Translations under genes and position numbers: made by a program
Assembly (NCBI GenBank): GCA_023362775.1
Contig: JALMGJ010000061.1
Location: 1,250,001-1,314,000, forward strand
DNA length: 64,000 nucleotides
DNA from: Charina bottae
Taxonomy: Eukaryota; Chordata; Lepidosauria; Squamata; Charinaidae
Direction: 5' to 3'
The notes under the pieces: model-generated
Database searches by the model: none
Told to the model about the DNA's origin: nothing
Seen by the model: the letters and a program-made list of their open reading frames with translations, nothing else
Part shown: positions 28,001 through 38,238 of the stretch, in pieces
Position numbering within the stretch: the first letter of the stretch is position 1
Layout of the letters: each line of letters begins with the position of its first letter

Positions 28001-31000
28001 CAGGTTCAGATTTGTGTAACCTTTGGCAGCGTGAAGCAGCCGCCCTTCCCCGGCCCTTCCGAGCGAGAGTTCTTCCCCCGGGGGGCTCAGAGCTTCAGGC
28101 CTAAAGTGCTGGCCCTCACCCTCTTTCCTTTGTGCCTTGAAGATCCTCAGGAAATACGGAGTCCCCAAACCAAAGTTCGACAAGAGCAAGTACAGCAAGG
28201 GGGGCAAAGAGCAGCACCCGGTGAAGGTCGTGAGCACCAAGCGACCGGTCACCAAGCCCCCGGCCAAGGAGAAGGCCGTGCTGAACAGCGTCAGGTGAGA
28301 GCCTCGGCCCCGTGGGCCCGTCGGGCGGAACAGGGTGGCCCGAGGAGGCAGGCTCCCTCCACGTCCTCCGCAGTCGGCCGCGTCCCCCCCCCCTTCCCCA
28401 GCGTTGCTTTGGGCTGCCGTGGCTGGTGCATTGTGGTCTGCATTATTGGGGTCCAGGCCTGACCTCTCTTCTCCAACTCGGCGGGCCTACTTTGGAGGAA
28501 CCCGGGTGGGAGCTGTGATCTGAATTGCAAAATGCATTGGGCGCTGGGGTGCGAGTCAAGTTTCTCGCGGAAAGAGGTTGACCAAGACGATGCTTCTCCC
28601 TCCTTTAGCAGGACAGCGCTGAGTGAGAAGAAGCCAGCGGTGAAGGCCCGATCCCCAGAGAAGAGCAAACCGGAGGAGAAGGACCCGGACAAATCCCCCA
28701 CCAAGAAGCAGGAGGGTAGCTCAGCGTGCTGTCCCGGGGGGGAGAAGGAAGCCCCTGGCTTTGCGTCCACCTAGACAGGGCGGGGGGCTTTGTTCCGTAC
28801 CTGGGCTCGTGGCCCTCAGATTGGCAGGTTGGCTTCACGGAGGCTTCGAGCCCCGGTTTGGAAGCTGCTTTGTCGCTCTCACATCGGCTGCCTCGGAGCC
28901 ACAGTGGGAGAGGGACTTAATTTCACAATAAATAAACAGAAGTCCGCACTGGACTGCACATTTTTGATATCAGGGGAAGCAGCCATAACGGTGGAAGCAA
29001 ACTCAGGCTGGGATGTATACCGTTCACCGGCTACATTAGTATTGATCTTTTTATTTTATTTTATTTTATTTGGCAAACGATTTCAGCTCCCGAAGAGAAG
29101 TATTTGACGCTAGACGGATTCCACAGATTCGTCATTGATCGAGCAAAGCAGGACATCCGTAGCGTGTGGCGAGCCATTTTGTCCTGCGGTTATGACCTCC
29201 ATTTTGAAAGGTAGGGGAACTCACGGCTGCTGAAAACACTTGTGGCGACGCAGTGGGTGCCGCTCTTCCGCTCACGCCCCCCTTTCCTTCAGGTGCGCTT
29301 GCCTCGACGCCAGGCACGCTCAGAAAGCTTGTCGCAAGTGGTCCTTGGGAATGGACGTCGCCCTGGTCCGGTATATCAACCGGCTCTGCCGCCATCTGGC
29401 AATAACCCCTGCGCGGCTGCACCCCCACGAAGTGTACGTGGACTCTGCCGACGCAGCCGACCCGCAGGTCTCCTGCCTCTTGAGTACGTGTGAGGCTCTG
29501 AGTTGGGGGCCCTTCCTCCTCGCCCCTTCGGAGGGTCGTTCCCGCCCACGTGTTTTCCGGCAGTTCTGACCTCTGTGCTCTGTTGCAGACGTCCCCGTCG
29601 AAAGCCTCCGCCTGCGCTTCGCCCTGCTGCAGTCCCTCAACACCACCCTGGAGACCTTCTTCCTTCCGCTGGTGGAGCTCCGCCAGACCAAGGTGTACCC
29701 CAACAGCATCGCCGCCCTCCTGCAAGAGGCCAAAGGTCAGGGCTCGGGCTTGGCTAGATAAGGATGGCCTTACAGCGGGCTGAGACCGCAAGACCGGCTG
29801 AGGCTCAAACGGTGTCTCCGGGGAAGATCCATAGCACTTGACTGGAGAGCAATTGTGTTAGCGTTATCTCATTTTAATCAGCTTTAAATATTGGAATTCT
29901 GTCTGCTGCATTTGGAATGTGGCTTCTGGAAAACCACACAGAGACAGAGGATGCCCCTCAGCTTGCACCTCATTCCATTTTATGAAGGGAACAAAAATTC
30001 ACATTGGAGAAAGCCAGAATAATGTTTATATGTCAAGAAAAGCAAGCGAAAAACAAGCCGCTTTCTTTTGTTTCTCTCCTGGTCGGCTAACCCCAATCTG
30101 CTGGAGGCCGTCAAAGCAGAATCTGTGTTTAGACGAGTAGAAAATAATGTTAACCACACATCTGCACAAAGGGAATGGATCGTCTAGGGCAGTGTTTCTC
30201 AATCTTGGCATCTTGAAGATGGGTGGATTTCAACTTCCGGAATTCTTCAGCCAGCAAGCTGGCTCGGGAATTCTGGGAGTTGAAGTCCACGCATCTTTAA
30301 GCTGCCAAGGTTGAGAAACACTGGTCTAGGGAATGGAATATGTATCAGAAATATTTTGGATTGTTGCGTGGTTCCTTATGGAAGGATGTGATGTTGGGTC
30401 TATTCCTTCAGGACTGATTTTTTACGACACGAAAGTGACGGTCTTGAATCGAGTGCTAAATGCCACCGTGCAGAGAACAGCCGATCACGCAGCCCCCGAG
30501 ATCACCTTGGACCCCCTCGAAATAGTGGGAGGTACTTAAGGGGACCCCCCCCCCTTCTCTGTTCCTCCTGAGCTGGGTGGGGTAAGATGGGATCAGAATC
30601 TCACAGCCGCTGCCCACCAGCTTTCAGCATTCCTTTCTTTCCTCTCCTCTCCGACAGGAGAGATTCGTTCTTCAGAGAATTCCTATTTCTGCCAGGCTGC
30701 CCGACAACTGGCTTGCATCCCGTCATCGCAGCTCTGTGTCAGGCTGGCCAGCGGAGGAGACCCCACTTACGCCTTCAACATTCGCTTCACGGGCGAGGAG
30801 GTTCATGGCACAAGTAAGCGGCTGGCTCTTGAGGTGGCTCCTCAGAACGTGAGCAGCAGCTGCCAGGAATTCTGCCTGTACATCTCAGTGGGGGTGCTTG
30901 TCCCACACGTGCTCTTAAAATAAGCGTTTCTTTCTTCTCCTCCTTAGCGTATAAAGAGTGTCACTGTTTTCCCCCCCCCGTTAATCTCAACAGCCCTATC

Positions 31001-34000
31001 AAACATGGTGGGCTCAAAAGAACGTAAAAAATGGCTGGTGGATAAGTTGAGTGAGCCGTTCAGAAGGCTGGGACTCTGGCTGGTTGGTTGGTGACGTTCC
31101 TCCCCCACTGGTCCCTGGGGAACCACGAAAGGAGGGTACTGTTGGAGTCACATCTGGCTTCTGGCTTCTGCAACATCTTCTTGGCCGTTGTAGGAAATGA
31201 ATATTGGACTAGAAAAGCTTTTGGTTTTAAAAAAAACAAACCCCGGTGTCCTCCATGTGTCTTCCAGGTGGATCTTTCCGTCACTTTCTTTGGCAGGTCT
31301 GTAAGGAACTCCAGAGTTCGTTGCTGTCCCTCCTCTTGCTCTGTCCAAGCTCAGCAGCCAATAAGAACAAGGTATGCCAGAGGGCACGCAGGTCCTCAGA
31401 GCCCCGTGTTCGCTTGCGTGGCTGCAGCCACCGTTGGCCTTGCTGGGGCAGAGGGGCGTGAAGAGCTTCCCATGAGCACTCTTCGGCCTCGGGGCAGGGC
31501 AGACTTGCCAATTAACTGAGCAAACCTGAGTTCCTCAGGAGGTTCTGGCTTCCCCACCAACGTGTTCTTTGCGCATCCCCAGGGCAAATACATTCTGACC
31601 CCCAGCCCCATCGGCTACGGGGAGGAGCAGCTGCTGCACTTCTTTGGGCAGCTCCTGGGGATCGCCATCCGGGCTGACGTCCCTCTGCCTCTGGATCTGC
31701 TGCCCTCCTTCTGGAAGATCTTGGTGGGAGAACCTCTGGATCCAGATGTTGACCTCCAGGAGGCTGACGTACTAACCTACAATTACGTCAAGAAATTTGA
31801 AAATGTAAGTCTTGAATGGTGCCAGTTCCTCTTTCCCAGCCTTGGTGGGATGTTGTGGCAGGAAAATCTTTAAGTACATCTGTGATTATTCTTGTGTCGA
31901 TCACCCATTTAACCAATTCATAGCTCAGTCACAAATTGCAAGGCCTCTCAATATTCAGTCTGCAAAAGCAAAAAAAAGAGAAAGAAATTGAGATGCCTAT
32001 TTCATTTCCGTCGGCTTTGTCCTGGAGCATTTTGTTTTATCTATTGATAACTACCGTTTCAAGTACACTGAATTCACACGTGCGCTTAATGCCCTTGTCA
32101 TAGCAAAGAAACCCCCGTCTTCAAAGCATAGCCTCTCTCGGCACGTTCCCCGACTTCATGACGACTCAACCCACATTGACGTGGGTGTGGGGTGTTTTCA
32201 GGGGCCTGGGCGTCCCGAGGTCCATTTTGGTTTTGACCAGCTGTTTGTTGCTCCTTCTGTAAAGCTTGGGGATCATCAGCTGCATTCCCTGCAGAACCTC
32301 TCATGTTCACCTGCTGCTGAGGATTTTCACGCAGGGTGAATGCTGCTTCATCTCGCTAACTCAGCAGCTGAGGCCCTCATGCAAAAGAGCATCTTTTTAA
32401 ATAGATTCCTGTAACGACGTGTGTGGCTGATTTCGATGGGGAGGCGGGTGGCAAGTTCGGGGAGGCTGTTCGGCTTGTAGATGATTGGCAAGGGAGGAGG
32501 CCACACGGCTTCTCGGTTTGCATCTTTCCGTAAGCAAAGGTCAGCTGGACTTCCACAGTATCTGGCTTCTTACCCAACCGCTGGTGGGTGGTCTTGCGGG
32601 GCAAGATCAGAAACGAAACACAGCGCCTTGCAGGGCCACGAGATCTTCCTTGTGGCACTCGCTGTACGCTCTCCAGGCTTAGCCCGCCCGTCCCGTCCCG
32701 TCATGCTTGCCTCTGCTGTCCTAGCTTAACGATGAGTCGGAGCTGGAGGCCCTCTGTGCCGAAATCGCTTCCCAGCACTTTGCGATGGAGAGCCCCGACT
32801 GTCCCAACAAACCCAGCTGCAAGTTCACCTACGTGACCATGACGGGGGAAGAGGTGGAGCTGTGCGCCAGAGGCAGGCACATCCCTGTTGTGTGAGTAGC
32901 AGGAGTCCGGTGATGGACGGCAGCCCTTCAGCCCAGGGCCCCCGAAGCAGCGGGCCGGTTTTCTAAAGGGGTGCAGCTCTGGAGGCAGTCAGCGTGCGAC
33001 GTTGCTGAGCCTTGACGCGGGTCTCAGCTCAGGGCTGCAAGGCTGAACACTAGCAGCTACAGCCCGTTCCCCCGATATCAGTTGAAGGTGCCAAACGGGG
33101 TTGAAGGGAGAAGCCTCCGCGTCCGACGGGAGGCTCTTCATGGGCCCCGAATGCATCTTTCCTCCTAGGTGGGAGAACAAGGATGTCTACGCAACGGCCA
33201 TTCGGAATCTGAGGTTACACGAGCTGCAGACCCCCGAGTGCATGATGGCTGTGAGAGCTGGCTTGGCCTCCATTATCCCACTGCAGGTTTTGACCTTGCT
33301 AACGCCCGTGGAGATGGAACTGAGAACCTGCGGACTCCCCTACATCAACCTGGAGTTCCTCAAGGTAATTCGAGGGCTTCCCACCAGACGAAAGGCAGGC
33401 GGCCTGCAGAAACAAGGGGGTTTTCTACCGAGAGCGCGGCGGCAGCTGTTCACCCTCCTTTCCCCCCATTAGTCTTTAATCGCTGCAAGTTATAGCAGGA
33501 GAGTAGAGACAGAACCGAGAACTAGCTCAGGTACAGCCCCCAGTGGAGAAACCTTAAATCCACCCAAGTTGAACAGAAACAGAAAACCTTTACGTTTGGA
33601 GCTCGAAGTGACTTAGAGTGCGTTTAGGGTGTTTAACTTGAGTCTTGGATACATAACTAGATTTCTCCCCTTCCCTTCCTTGCCCCCTTCTGTCTTTCAA
33701 ATTGGCTATACCCAGGCCCACACCATGTACCAAGTCGGGCTAATGGAGACCGACCAGCATATTGAATTTTTCTGGGGAGCCTTGGAGATGTTCACCCAGG
33801 AGGAGCTCTGCAAATTCATCAAGTTTGCCTGCAACCAGGAGCGCATCCCCTTCACGTGTCCCTGCAAGGATGGGGGGCCAGACACAGCACACGTGCCGCC
33901 GTACCCCATGAAAATCGCGCCCCCAGATGGCACTGCAGGTACAGTTCTTTCCTCTGGAGGAGGCCTCTCCGCTGAAAGGAAATGGGACGGTGGAGCCAAA

Positions 34001-34821
34001 CAGTGGCGTTCCTTCAAGGGGATGGATGGGTCCAGGGTCAGCTTGGCTCTTGCAACAGTTACGCAAGTGGGAGTTAAATCCTGCTTGGTGTATTATATCA
34101 GTGTGACGTTAGTTCACCTTGTCCCTCCTTGGCCATTTGTAATGTGAAATAAATGTTTACAACCCAAGAGAAACAAAAATAACGGGAAAGCCCGGCAGCC
34201 CAAACGGGTGTTTTCAGGCTGTGAAGTCATGCTTCCCTCCCTCCGTCCCAGTGGGTGTTAGTCCACGTTGCCTGCGTAACGCCGGAGGCAGGATGCTCTC
34301 GGGAGGAGCGGCTGGAGAACTTGAGTGGGACAGTGTTCCGGTCAACAGCCGTGGGAGCAGATGGAGGGACTAGCCTGTGGGCCTCCTGGCCAGACCGTAA
34401 CGACTTAATCTCTGCTCAGATATCAACAGATCCCGTTTACGTGGAAGGGCATATCCTGCTCTGCCCCGCCAGATATCAGTACCTTGCCTTCCTTGGGCTC
34501 CCATTTCGGAGGCCTTGGCCAGATGTTTCATCCTTGAGTAGCCATGCTTCTCTGAAACCAGATAGCCAAGAGAAGCAGAAGGGAACAAGAATTAGAGTCG
34601 CGTCTTGAGGCACCAGGGATCCGTCAGGAAAATAAAGCTCCTGTCTTGTGGGTTGAACCTCTCCCCTTTCTGCGATCCCTGCAGGTTCCCCAGATTCACG
34701 CTACATCCGAGTTGAGACCTGCATGTTCATGATCAAGCTCCCTCAGTATTCCTCGTTAGAGATCATGTTGGAAAAGCTTCGGTACGCCATCCACTATCGC
34801 GAGGATCCTCTCAGCGGTTGA
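203..34821 (+). CDS. HECTD4: HECTD4, HECT-type E3 ubiquitin ligase, 5'-truncated by the window edge (60 coding exons seen)
   Basis: This is the C-terminal part of a giant HECT-class E3 ubiquitin ligase. The family takes ubiquitin from an E2 onto a C-lobe cysteine and passes it to substrates. Splicing 60 exons between 203 and 34821 gives 10,629 nt, exactly 3,543 codons including the TGA, with every exon phase matching the next. Human HECTD4 is about 4,400 residues as I recall, so roughly the first 850 lie left of position 1. Seen in order are a beta-rich module (exons 5-7), long helical segments, a SPRY/B30.2 domain (exons 31-33), an acidic Asp run (exon 35), a 1.3-kb Ser-rich exon (45) and the HECT domain (exons 55-60). 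All acceptors are AG. Donors are GT except three GC. Identification rests on residue-level recognition along the whole length and on the TRAFD1-NAA25 neighbours. The exons are detailed in the block entries below. Confidence 0.96.
4456..4553. mobile_element. Palindromic hAT-type MITE, copy 1 (HECTD4 intron)
   Basis: Terminal inverted repeats CAGTGTTTCTCAA / TTGAGAAACACTG enclose a near-palindrome (98 bp). Flanks GCCTAGCG and GGCTAGAG match at 6 of 8 bases, fitting an aged 8-bp hAT target duplication. Confidence 0.8.
7024..7048 (+). repeat. HECTD4: GT dinucleotide microsatellite overlapping a HECTD4 splice donor
   Basis: About 12 GT units begin at the first base of the intron after exon 9, so the donor is embedded in the repeat. 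Confidence 0.9.
7264..14407 (+). CDS. HECTD4: HECTD4 exons 10-24 of this window (helical scaffold region)
   Basis: Exons: 7264-7456, 7600-7704, 8434-8522, 8754-8929, 9784-9919, 10010-10151, 10518-10684, 11090-11236, 11368-11552, 11890-12043, 12266-12546, 13355-13544, 13628-13709, 13885-14087, 14272-14407. Leucine-rich helical sequence dominates (SLINFQYQEEHAEEYDLL; FLLAAQTRWRRGNTRKQA; LLSLLLDQRPSPKLVLIILQ). No catalytic motif is visible, so a scaffold or substrate-binding role is inferred. Exon 14 starts at CTTGCAAGTCAG (9784), upstream of an attractive but wrong CAG at 9849. Only the earlier acceptor keeps frame and yields the ACKSASETKVISHAVRQP stretch. Some introns are near the vertebrate minimum: 83 bp between exons 21 and 22, and 90 bp between 14 and 15. 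A SINE lies in the intron before exon 14 and an hAT MITE in the intron before exon 21. Confidence 0.92.
9308..9545 (+). mobile_element. tRNA-derived SINE with Bov-B-like tail in HECTD4 intron
   Basis: A tRNA-like head (TGGTGTTGTGGTTAAGG, then GTGAGTTCTAGTACC as a decayed B box) is followed by a body with GCTGGGTGACCTTGGGCCAG. The 3' end GAGAATCGGACATGATTGAAC resembles Bov-B. It is flanked by a perfect 12-bp target duplication AAATGTTCTTCT (9296-9307 and 9546-9557). Confidence 0.85.
12190..12232 (+). repeat. CTTC tetranucleotide microsatellite in HECTD4 intron
   Basis: About ten uninterrupted TTCC units lie 35 bp upstream of the exon 20 acceptor. Confidence 0.9.
13008..13210. mobile_element. 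Second hAT-type non-autonomous element (HECTD4 intron)
   Basis: 203 bp with terminal inverted repeats CAGAGCTTTCCAAACT / GTTTGGAAAGCTCTG and an exact 8-bp duplication TACTAGAG (13000-13007 and 13211-13218). The interior has repeated GACACAC motifs and no coding capacity. Confidence 0.9.
14782..14916. mobile_element. Palindromic hAT-type MITE, copy 2 (HECTD4 intron)
   Basis: 135 bp and almost perfectly self-complementary. CAGTGTTTCTCAACCTTGGG termini are flanked by an exact 8-bp duplication GTTTAGTA (14774-14781 and 14917-14924). Confidence 0.92.
15071..20197 (+). CDS. HECTD4: HECTD4 exons 25-35 of this window, including the SPRY domain
   Basis: Exons: 15071-15253, 15452-15622, 15991-16160, 16533-16648, 17307-17410, 17607-17768, 17852-18000, 18308-18387, 18493-18656, 19086-19323, 20061-20197. 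Exons 31-33 encode a SPRY/B30.2 fold: FYWEVEIVSYG, GPIVSFGFATE, GTCLFHNNGRAVHYNG and AAGVGWERTEGTPPPP, then VYFTYCGQRLGPYLEDV. SPRY domains bind short peptides, so substrate or partner recognition is likely. Exon 35 ends in a run of aspartates (DDESDDDDDDDVPR). Exon 33 must end at AAG before GCAGGT (18656) to join AAC ACC AAA in exon 34 in frame. The next GT, four bases later, would shift frame, so this is read as a GC-AG intron. The 691-bp intron after exon 35 holds no exon I can support. Confidence 0.92.
20888..24776 (+). CDS. HECTD4: HECTD4 exons 36-44 of this window
   Basis: Exons: 20888-21014, 21242-21379, 22073-22209, 22318-22478, 22879-23051, 23275-23480, 23680-23810, 23992-24197, 24597-24776. 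Recognisable stretches are HYALLVKAWETKVFPTIRRR, GMLKTFGLHGVVLDVDS, YLRSEGVLVRYWYPIDML and SKVNMDVHFPGAAFVIVSCK, followed by APWARILLYGLGHKV. The last two resemble the beta-rich module of exons 5-7 (a PGA-containing strand, then a short hydrophobic strand), so a second copy of that fold is possible; this is inference. Two donors here are GC: TCG before GCAAGT at 22209 and CAG before GCAAGT at 23480. Both are required to keep frame into GTG AAT GAA and AAT GCT CCT. The remaining donors are GT and all acceptors AG. Confidence 0.92.
25332..26635 (+). CDS. HECTD4: HECTD4 exon 45 of this window, 1,304-bp Ser-rich exon
   Basis: This is by far the largest exon here, 434 codons plus the split glycine, and it is GC-rich. 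It begins NFLWTTSMAPCVKELLFHLL, which is helical. It then carries a poly-serine run followed by PGQTPQSPSLL and a basic patch (KRKKVKMKREK) that could act as a nuclear-type signal. After that come a folded part (MLWFHRALTLLIILRHLTRK), a region with HGGVFKDEIYIP, and a low-complexity tail with tandem SLG units (GSLGSLGSLGE) and TASASDVGSMYTVTS. The mix suggests alternating folded and disordered linkers between scaffold and catalytic parts. Acceptor TTCTAG and donor GAG/GTAAGG are both strong, and no internal stop interrupts the exon. Confidence 0.95.
27160..29735 (+). CDS. HECTD4: HECTD4 exons 46-52 of this window (pre-HECT region)
   Basis: Exons: 27160-27367, 27728-27951, 28143-28294, 28609-28715, 29087-29210, 29293-29483, 29589-29735. 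Exon 46 encodes IRSRAKIEKIRASLFNSS and ELMEMSTEEILTVS. Exons 48-49 are lysine-rich and disordered (VPKPKFDKSKYSKGG; SPEKSKPEEKDPDKSPTKK), a likely flexible linker. Exons 50-52 become folded again (WRAILSCGYDLHFERCACL; MDVALVRYINRLCRHLAI). The exon 49 donor (GAGG before GTAGCT) is weak. The exon 50 acceptor at 29087 follows a TTTTA pentanucleotide repeat in place of a usual pyrimidine tract. The intron between exons 50 and 51 is only 82 bp. Confidence 0.92.
27465..27600 (-). mobile_element. Degraded CR1-like fragment (HECTD4 intron)
   Basis: CATAGAATCAAAGAATGGCA followed by GGGATCTTAGAGCTACCCAG resembles a diverged CR1/L3 3' end. The weak match allows no precise boundaries. Confidence 0.4.
29047..29071 (+). 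repeat. TTTTA pentanucleotide repeat before HECTD4 exon 50
   Basis: Four to five TTTTA units end 16 bp upstream of the acceptor at 29087. Confidence 0.85.
30190..30323. mobile_element. Palindromic hAT-type MITE, copy 3 (HECTD4 intron)
   Basis: 134 bp, same family, flanked by an exact 8-bp duplication GTCTAGGG (30182-30189 and 30324-30331). Confidence 0.92.
30412..34821 (+). CDS. HECTD4: HECTD4 exons 53-60 of this window, carrying the HECT catalytic domain
   Basis: Exons: 30412-30531, 30658-30813, 31268-31371, 31583-31804, 32725-32891, 33169-33364, 33716-33938, 34685-34821 (stop TGA 34819-34821). The last six exons total 1,049 nt, about 350 residues, the usual size of a HECT domain. N-lobe features are SFRHFLWQVCKEL, GEEQLLHFFGQLLGIAIRA and VPLPLDLLPSFWK. 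The segment QHIEFFWGALEMFTQEELCK matches the HECT core region. The C-lobe ends RYIRVETCMFMIKLPQYSS. The cysteine of VETCMF (codon 34720-34722) sits where the HECT thioester cysteine belongs (family motif TCFN...LP.Y.S). The protein ends 38 residues after it with REDPLSG. Nothing in the catalytic part looks broken. Confidence 0.96.
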
Positions 34822-37380
34822 CCTGCTCCACCCCAAGGGAAGGCCCTTCAGAGGCGGCGTCCGAGAAGTCAGGCCCTGACGAGGCGAGAGCAGGAGGAGG
34901 ATTCTGTCCTCGCCTTTGTCCTTGCAGCCGCGGTTGTGGAAGGCTTCCATTTCCTCTTTGTAGACTTCTGCGGTGGATAGTGTCTTTGCTGCCTTACAGA
35001 AAGGGATCCTCACGGTTCTTCCCAATTAGAAGAGTGCTAATGGCTGAATGCAAGTTCAGTGATCAGGCTCCGAGGTGGTCGCCTTCCCCCCACCATTTCT
35101 GAGTGCATCCATGAAGCAACCACGCCCGTTTTCTGTAACTGAGGCATAATGTAGTTCACCAGACAAGAACTAACATTTTTCACTTTTTGCCAGGGTCGGA
35201 ACTGGAGGTGGGAACTTCACACATTCCACTGTACAGTGATAAATAAGATCGCTTCATGTTTGCCTAAAGCCTAAATTGTAATGATCTAAAGGATGCGGGG
35301 GGGGGGGGGGGCTGTCTTACTGTTAGAAAGATCACGCGTTAATTAGCTCAAATCCAACTGGCCCCCAAGGCCTGCCTTGCACTCAGAGATGGTCCTTCTG
35401 AGATGACTGTTAGCATGTTGCAGTTGGAGGGAAGGGGGGGAAGTGAGTTTGGACAGCGGGATCCTGGGTTCTTCCTTAGCAAAAGGCACAGAGGATCCAT
35501 CTGGCTTTCTGGTTTCCTTGTTTTTATTTCAGTTAAGAGTTTTCAAGGTAACTCTTGAGACTGACCCAGTGATAGTACCGGCATCCTTGCCAGATGCACC
35601 CTGCTTTTGAATGACACATCGAGCATGCACATGGTTTTTTACTTGATGAATTTCAAGGGTGTCCTAAACATCTAACAAAAATAGTGTTGGATCAAGCCAT
35701 TTTGGGGTTGCCCTCCAACCCAAGACTCCAGAGGGCCTCAGGCAGCCCAGCTTGGCTTGGTGCTATCCGGGAGACGTCAGCGCCAGTGCTTGCGGCTCGC
35801 TTCCTCCCCTGCGGAAGCCACGACGTCACAAGCTGTAACCTAAAGGCTGCCAGGAGATGAGATTCTGAAGAGTTCTGCTTGTCCGTAGCAACGGGAGAGC
35901 TGTATTTATTGTATATTACTGTGAATACTGTTAATTATTTGGCCTGTGCGATGTGCGGATGGAGGTTGGGGATGCTTGGGAAGATGCGTGACTGTTTTTA
36001 GAGCAAGAAGTTGATGCGTGGAAAGACTCCGTCTTCACCCGTGCTTAGTCGCCCCTTTTAACCCTTGAGCCTGGCCCATCTTCTGGTCGAGGTGGGCCCA
36101 CGTATCCAGACTAAAGGGAGATGTGGTGCGGCGCGTTTACAAGCGCTCGGGAGAAACCCAGTTGGAACGAAGGGGCTTAACCGACTTCGTTCCATCCACA
36201 AAAGACTGCTGTGTAGATCCAGAGATCTGGTGGCTTCTGGATCTGAAACACCCGGTTTCTCCCAAGGGGACTTCTTGTTCAAATACCTCAGATACCTTTC
36301 AGTTACCACCTCGCCAGCTGCGAACGTAATCGGATGCGGATGCTCCCTCTCCCTCTCCCTCCTGGAGACCGGCAGGGTATCCAGAGTAACCCTATTTTGG
36401 CCCAGAAGTGTGTGTGCTGTAAAGTGACTTGATGTATATTTATTCCAATTATTTATGGTTGCATTTAAGAAAACAAATGGTCGTCTATGGTGTTTACGCC
36501 CCACTCACTGTAAATGGAGCTTCTTGGGGGAACTTTTGTGTCCAGATCTCACACCTTTCCTCTGCATGGTGGATTCTTTGGAAGAGCAAGCTGGAGGAGG
36601 CTACTCAGCGAGACTGAGCAAACTGACAGAAATTGGTCTGGATTTCCAGTCTCAGATCAATTTTGGCTCTCTGTCCAGCTGCGGCTTACGGCCTGCAGCA
36701 AAGCTGCCGCTTGCTACAGAATCTGGGACGGTGAGTTTTCTTTCGCCTTGAATAGTTGTTCTGAATGTAAAAGCTGTTCCTGAAGACAGCAGAGAACACA
36801 GGGGCGTTTCAGTTTCAGCTTACGTTCAGCACCCATTTTGATATTTATTATCCGTGATTAAACCGCGCGGCGCCTGGCTGGGAAGCAGGGGCCCATCCCG
36901 TTCAAGGCGCCAGGACGGGCCCAGCTCCTCGTGGCGGAGAACCACAGGCTGCCTGCTCCGGTTCACTGGGATAGGTTTGATGCACTGTATTTTTTTATTT
37001 ATACTTGCCTAGGCAAATGTGTAAATATTTTGTATGAAAGAGAAAAAAAGCGAGCCAAGGGCTGTCGCTTTCTTGGGCAAGGACGACTTCCGCGTTTCCT
37101 TCTGCCCAGGGGAGATCGGCTGCTCAGCTGACAGGTGCTTGTTTGCCATTCTTCTGTTAATTTATTCTCTGCTTTTCACACCTTGATTCCACCACGATGG
37201 TCCCTCCCTAGAACCGGTGCCTCTTCTCAAGAATATTTAAAAAACCACCACCATAGCTTGTCTCGGTAAACACACGATAGTACTTTGCCCTCGGAAAGAA
37301 CGCCGCAAGGTTGGTTCCACTTGTTTTTAAGAATTCTTTGGCTTTTCTTGTACTTAATAAATGCTTACATTTGGTGGAAG
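34822..37380 (+). other. HECTD4: HECTD4 3' UTR
   Basis: About 2.5 kb follow the HECTD4 stop without any supportable coding exon on either strand. The first good polyadenylation signal in a plausible position is AATAAA at 37356-37361, so the transcript probably ends near 37,380. AT-rich stretches such as those around 35,900 and 36,990-37,040 look like ordinary 3' UTR sequence. A 15-G homopolymer lies at 35297-35311, and a short CTCCCT-type repeat is near 36,345. The long open reading frames here are chance frames. The exact cleavage site is inferred, and shorter isoforms cannot be excluded. Confidence 0.75.
37356..37361 (+). terminator. HECTD4: HECTD4 polyadenylation signal AATAAA
   Basis: A canonical AATAAA hexamer is followed within 25 bp by T/G-rich sequence (TTACATTTGGTGG). 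It is the last + strand signal before the convergent TRAFD1 3' end. Confidence 0.65.
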
Positions 37381-37674
37381 TGTCCTTAAAACGGGTTTGT
37401 TCTTGGCCCGGTCTCGGGAGTCAGGGCTGGACGAGGCGAGGGAATAAAGTGCGCGGAGGGGACCGGCTTTGTTTGTTTGAGGGCAACTGGAAGCAGGGGA
37501 GAGCAAGTAATTGGAGAACCTGCAACAGTCCTAAATTCAAGCATGTTTCTGCTCTTGGCTGCATTCACACAGTGTGCCAAGGCAACCAAACCAATCATTA
37601 AGCTGCAGCCCTAGCATCTTGCAGGAGCCTAGTTAACGAATGGCCTAGAGATGCTGCGAACATAAGACAGGAGT

Positions 37675-38238
37675 GACGAATAGATACAAAGTTTATTGTA
37701 AGAAATTTAAAAGTCTCCACCACACCACCCTCGGCCTAGAAAAGTCTGGCTGCTCACAAGTCGGGACACCAGTCTCCACTTTTAAGGCTGGGCTCCTCAG
37801 GCCTCACAGGGCATGATGCTCACGCTAAGAGGAGCCCCCCCCCCGAAGGACTTTCCCCTCCTTTTCACATTGGCTGAAGAGAGGTGGCCCAGCGCAGGGA
37901 GAAAAGCTCCCGGCGGCAAAGGCACCGAGTCCCAACTCGGCAACTGCCAGCCTTTTTATTCCCTAGGCATTTGGCGGGGGGGGGGTCTCTACACTTTACG
38001 TCATGAAAAGAGGAAGCATCCGCCCAAGGACAAAGCTCGGAGCGCTCCAAGCAAAGCCCCTAAATGACTCGGTCCTCGAGCGAAGCAATGGGGCTGAGCC
38101 CCCAGGAGCACCAACACGTTGCACAATTGGCCAAGCCATCACGGGATCCTGCTGCTGCATCCGCAAAAGTCACGTCCTGAAGCCAAGTCCTCGGGCTGGA
38201 AGAAATGCGGGAAAAGGCGGCCCCGGTGCATCTCCCCC
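37675..38238 (-). other. TRAFD1: TRAFD1 3' UTR
   Basis: About 560 bp of non-coding sequence lie between the TRAFD1 stop (38239-38241) and its polyadenylation signal. It includes a C/G homopolymer stretch near 37,977-37,986. No other gene is supported here. Confidence 0.7.
37692..37697 (-). terminator. TRAFD1: TRAFD1 polyadenylation signal (AATAAA on the - strand)
   Basis: TTTATT on the + strand reads AATAAA on the TRAFD1 strand, about 540 bp past the stop codon. Cleavage is expected near 37,675, leaving about 300 bp between the two convergent transcripts. Confidence 0.7.
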
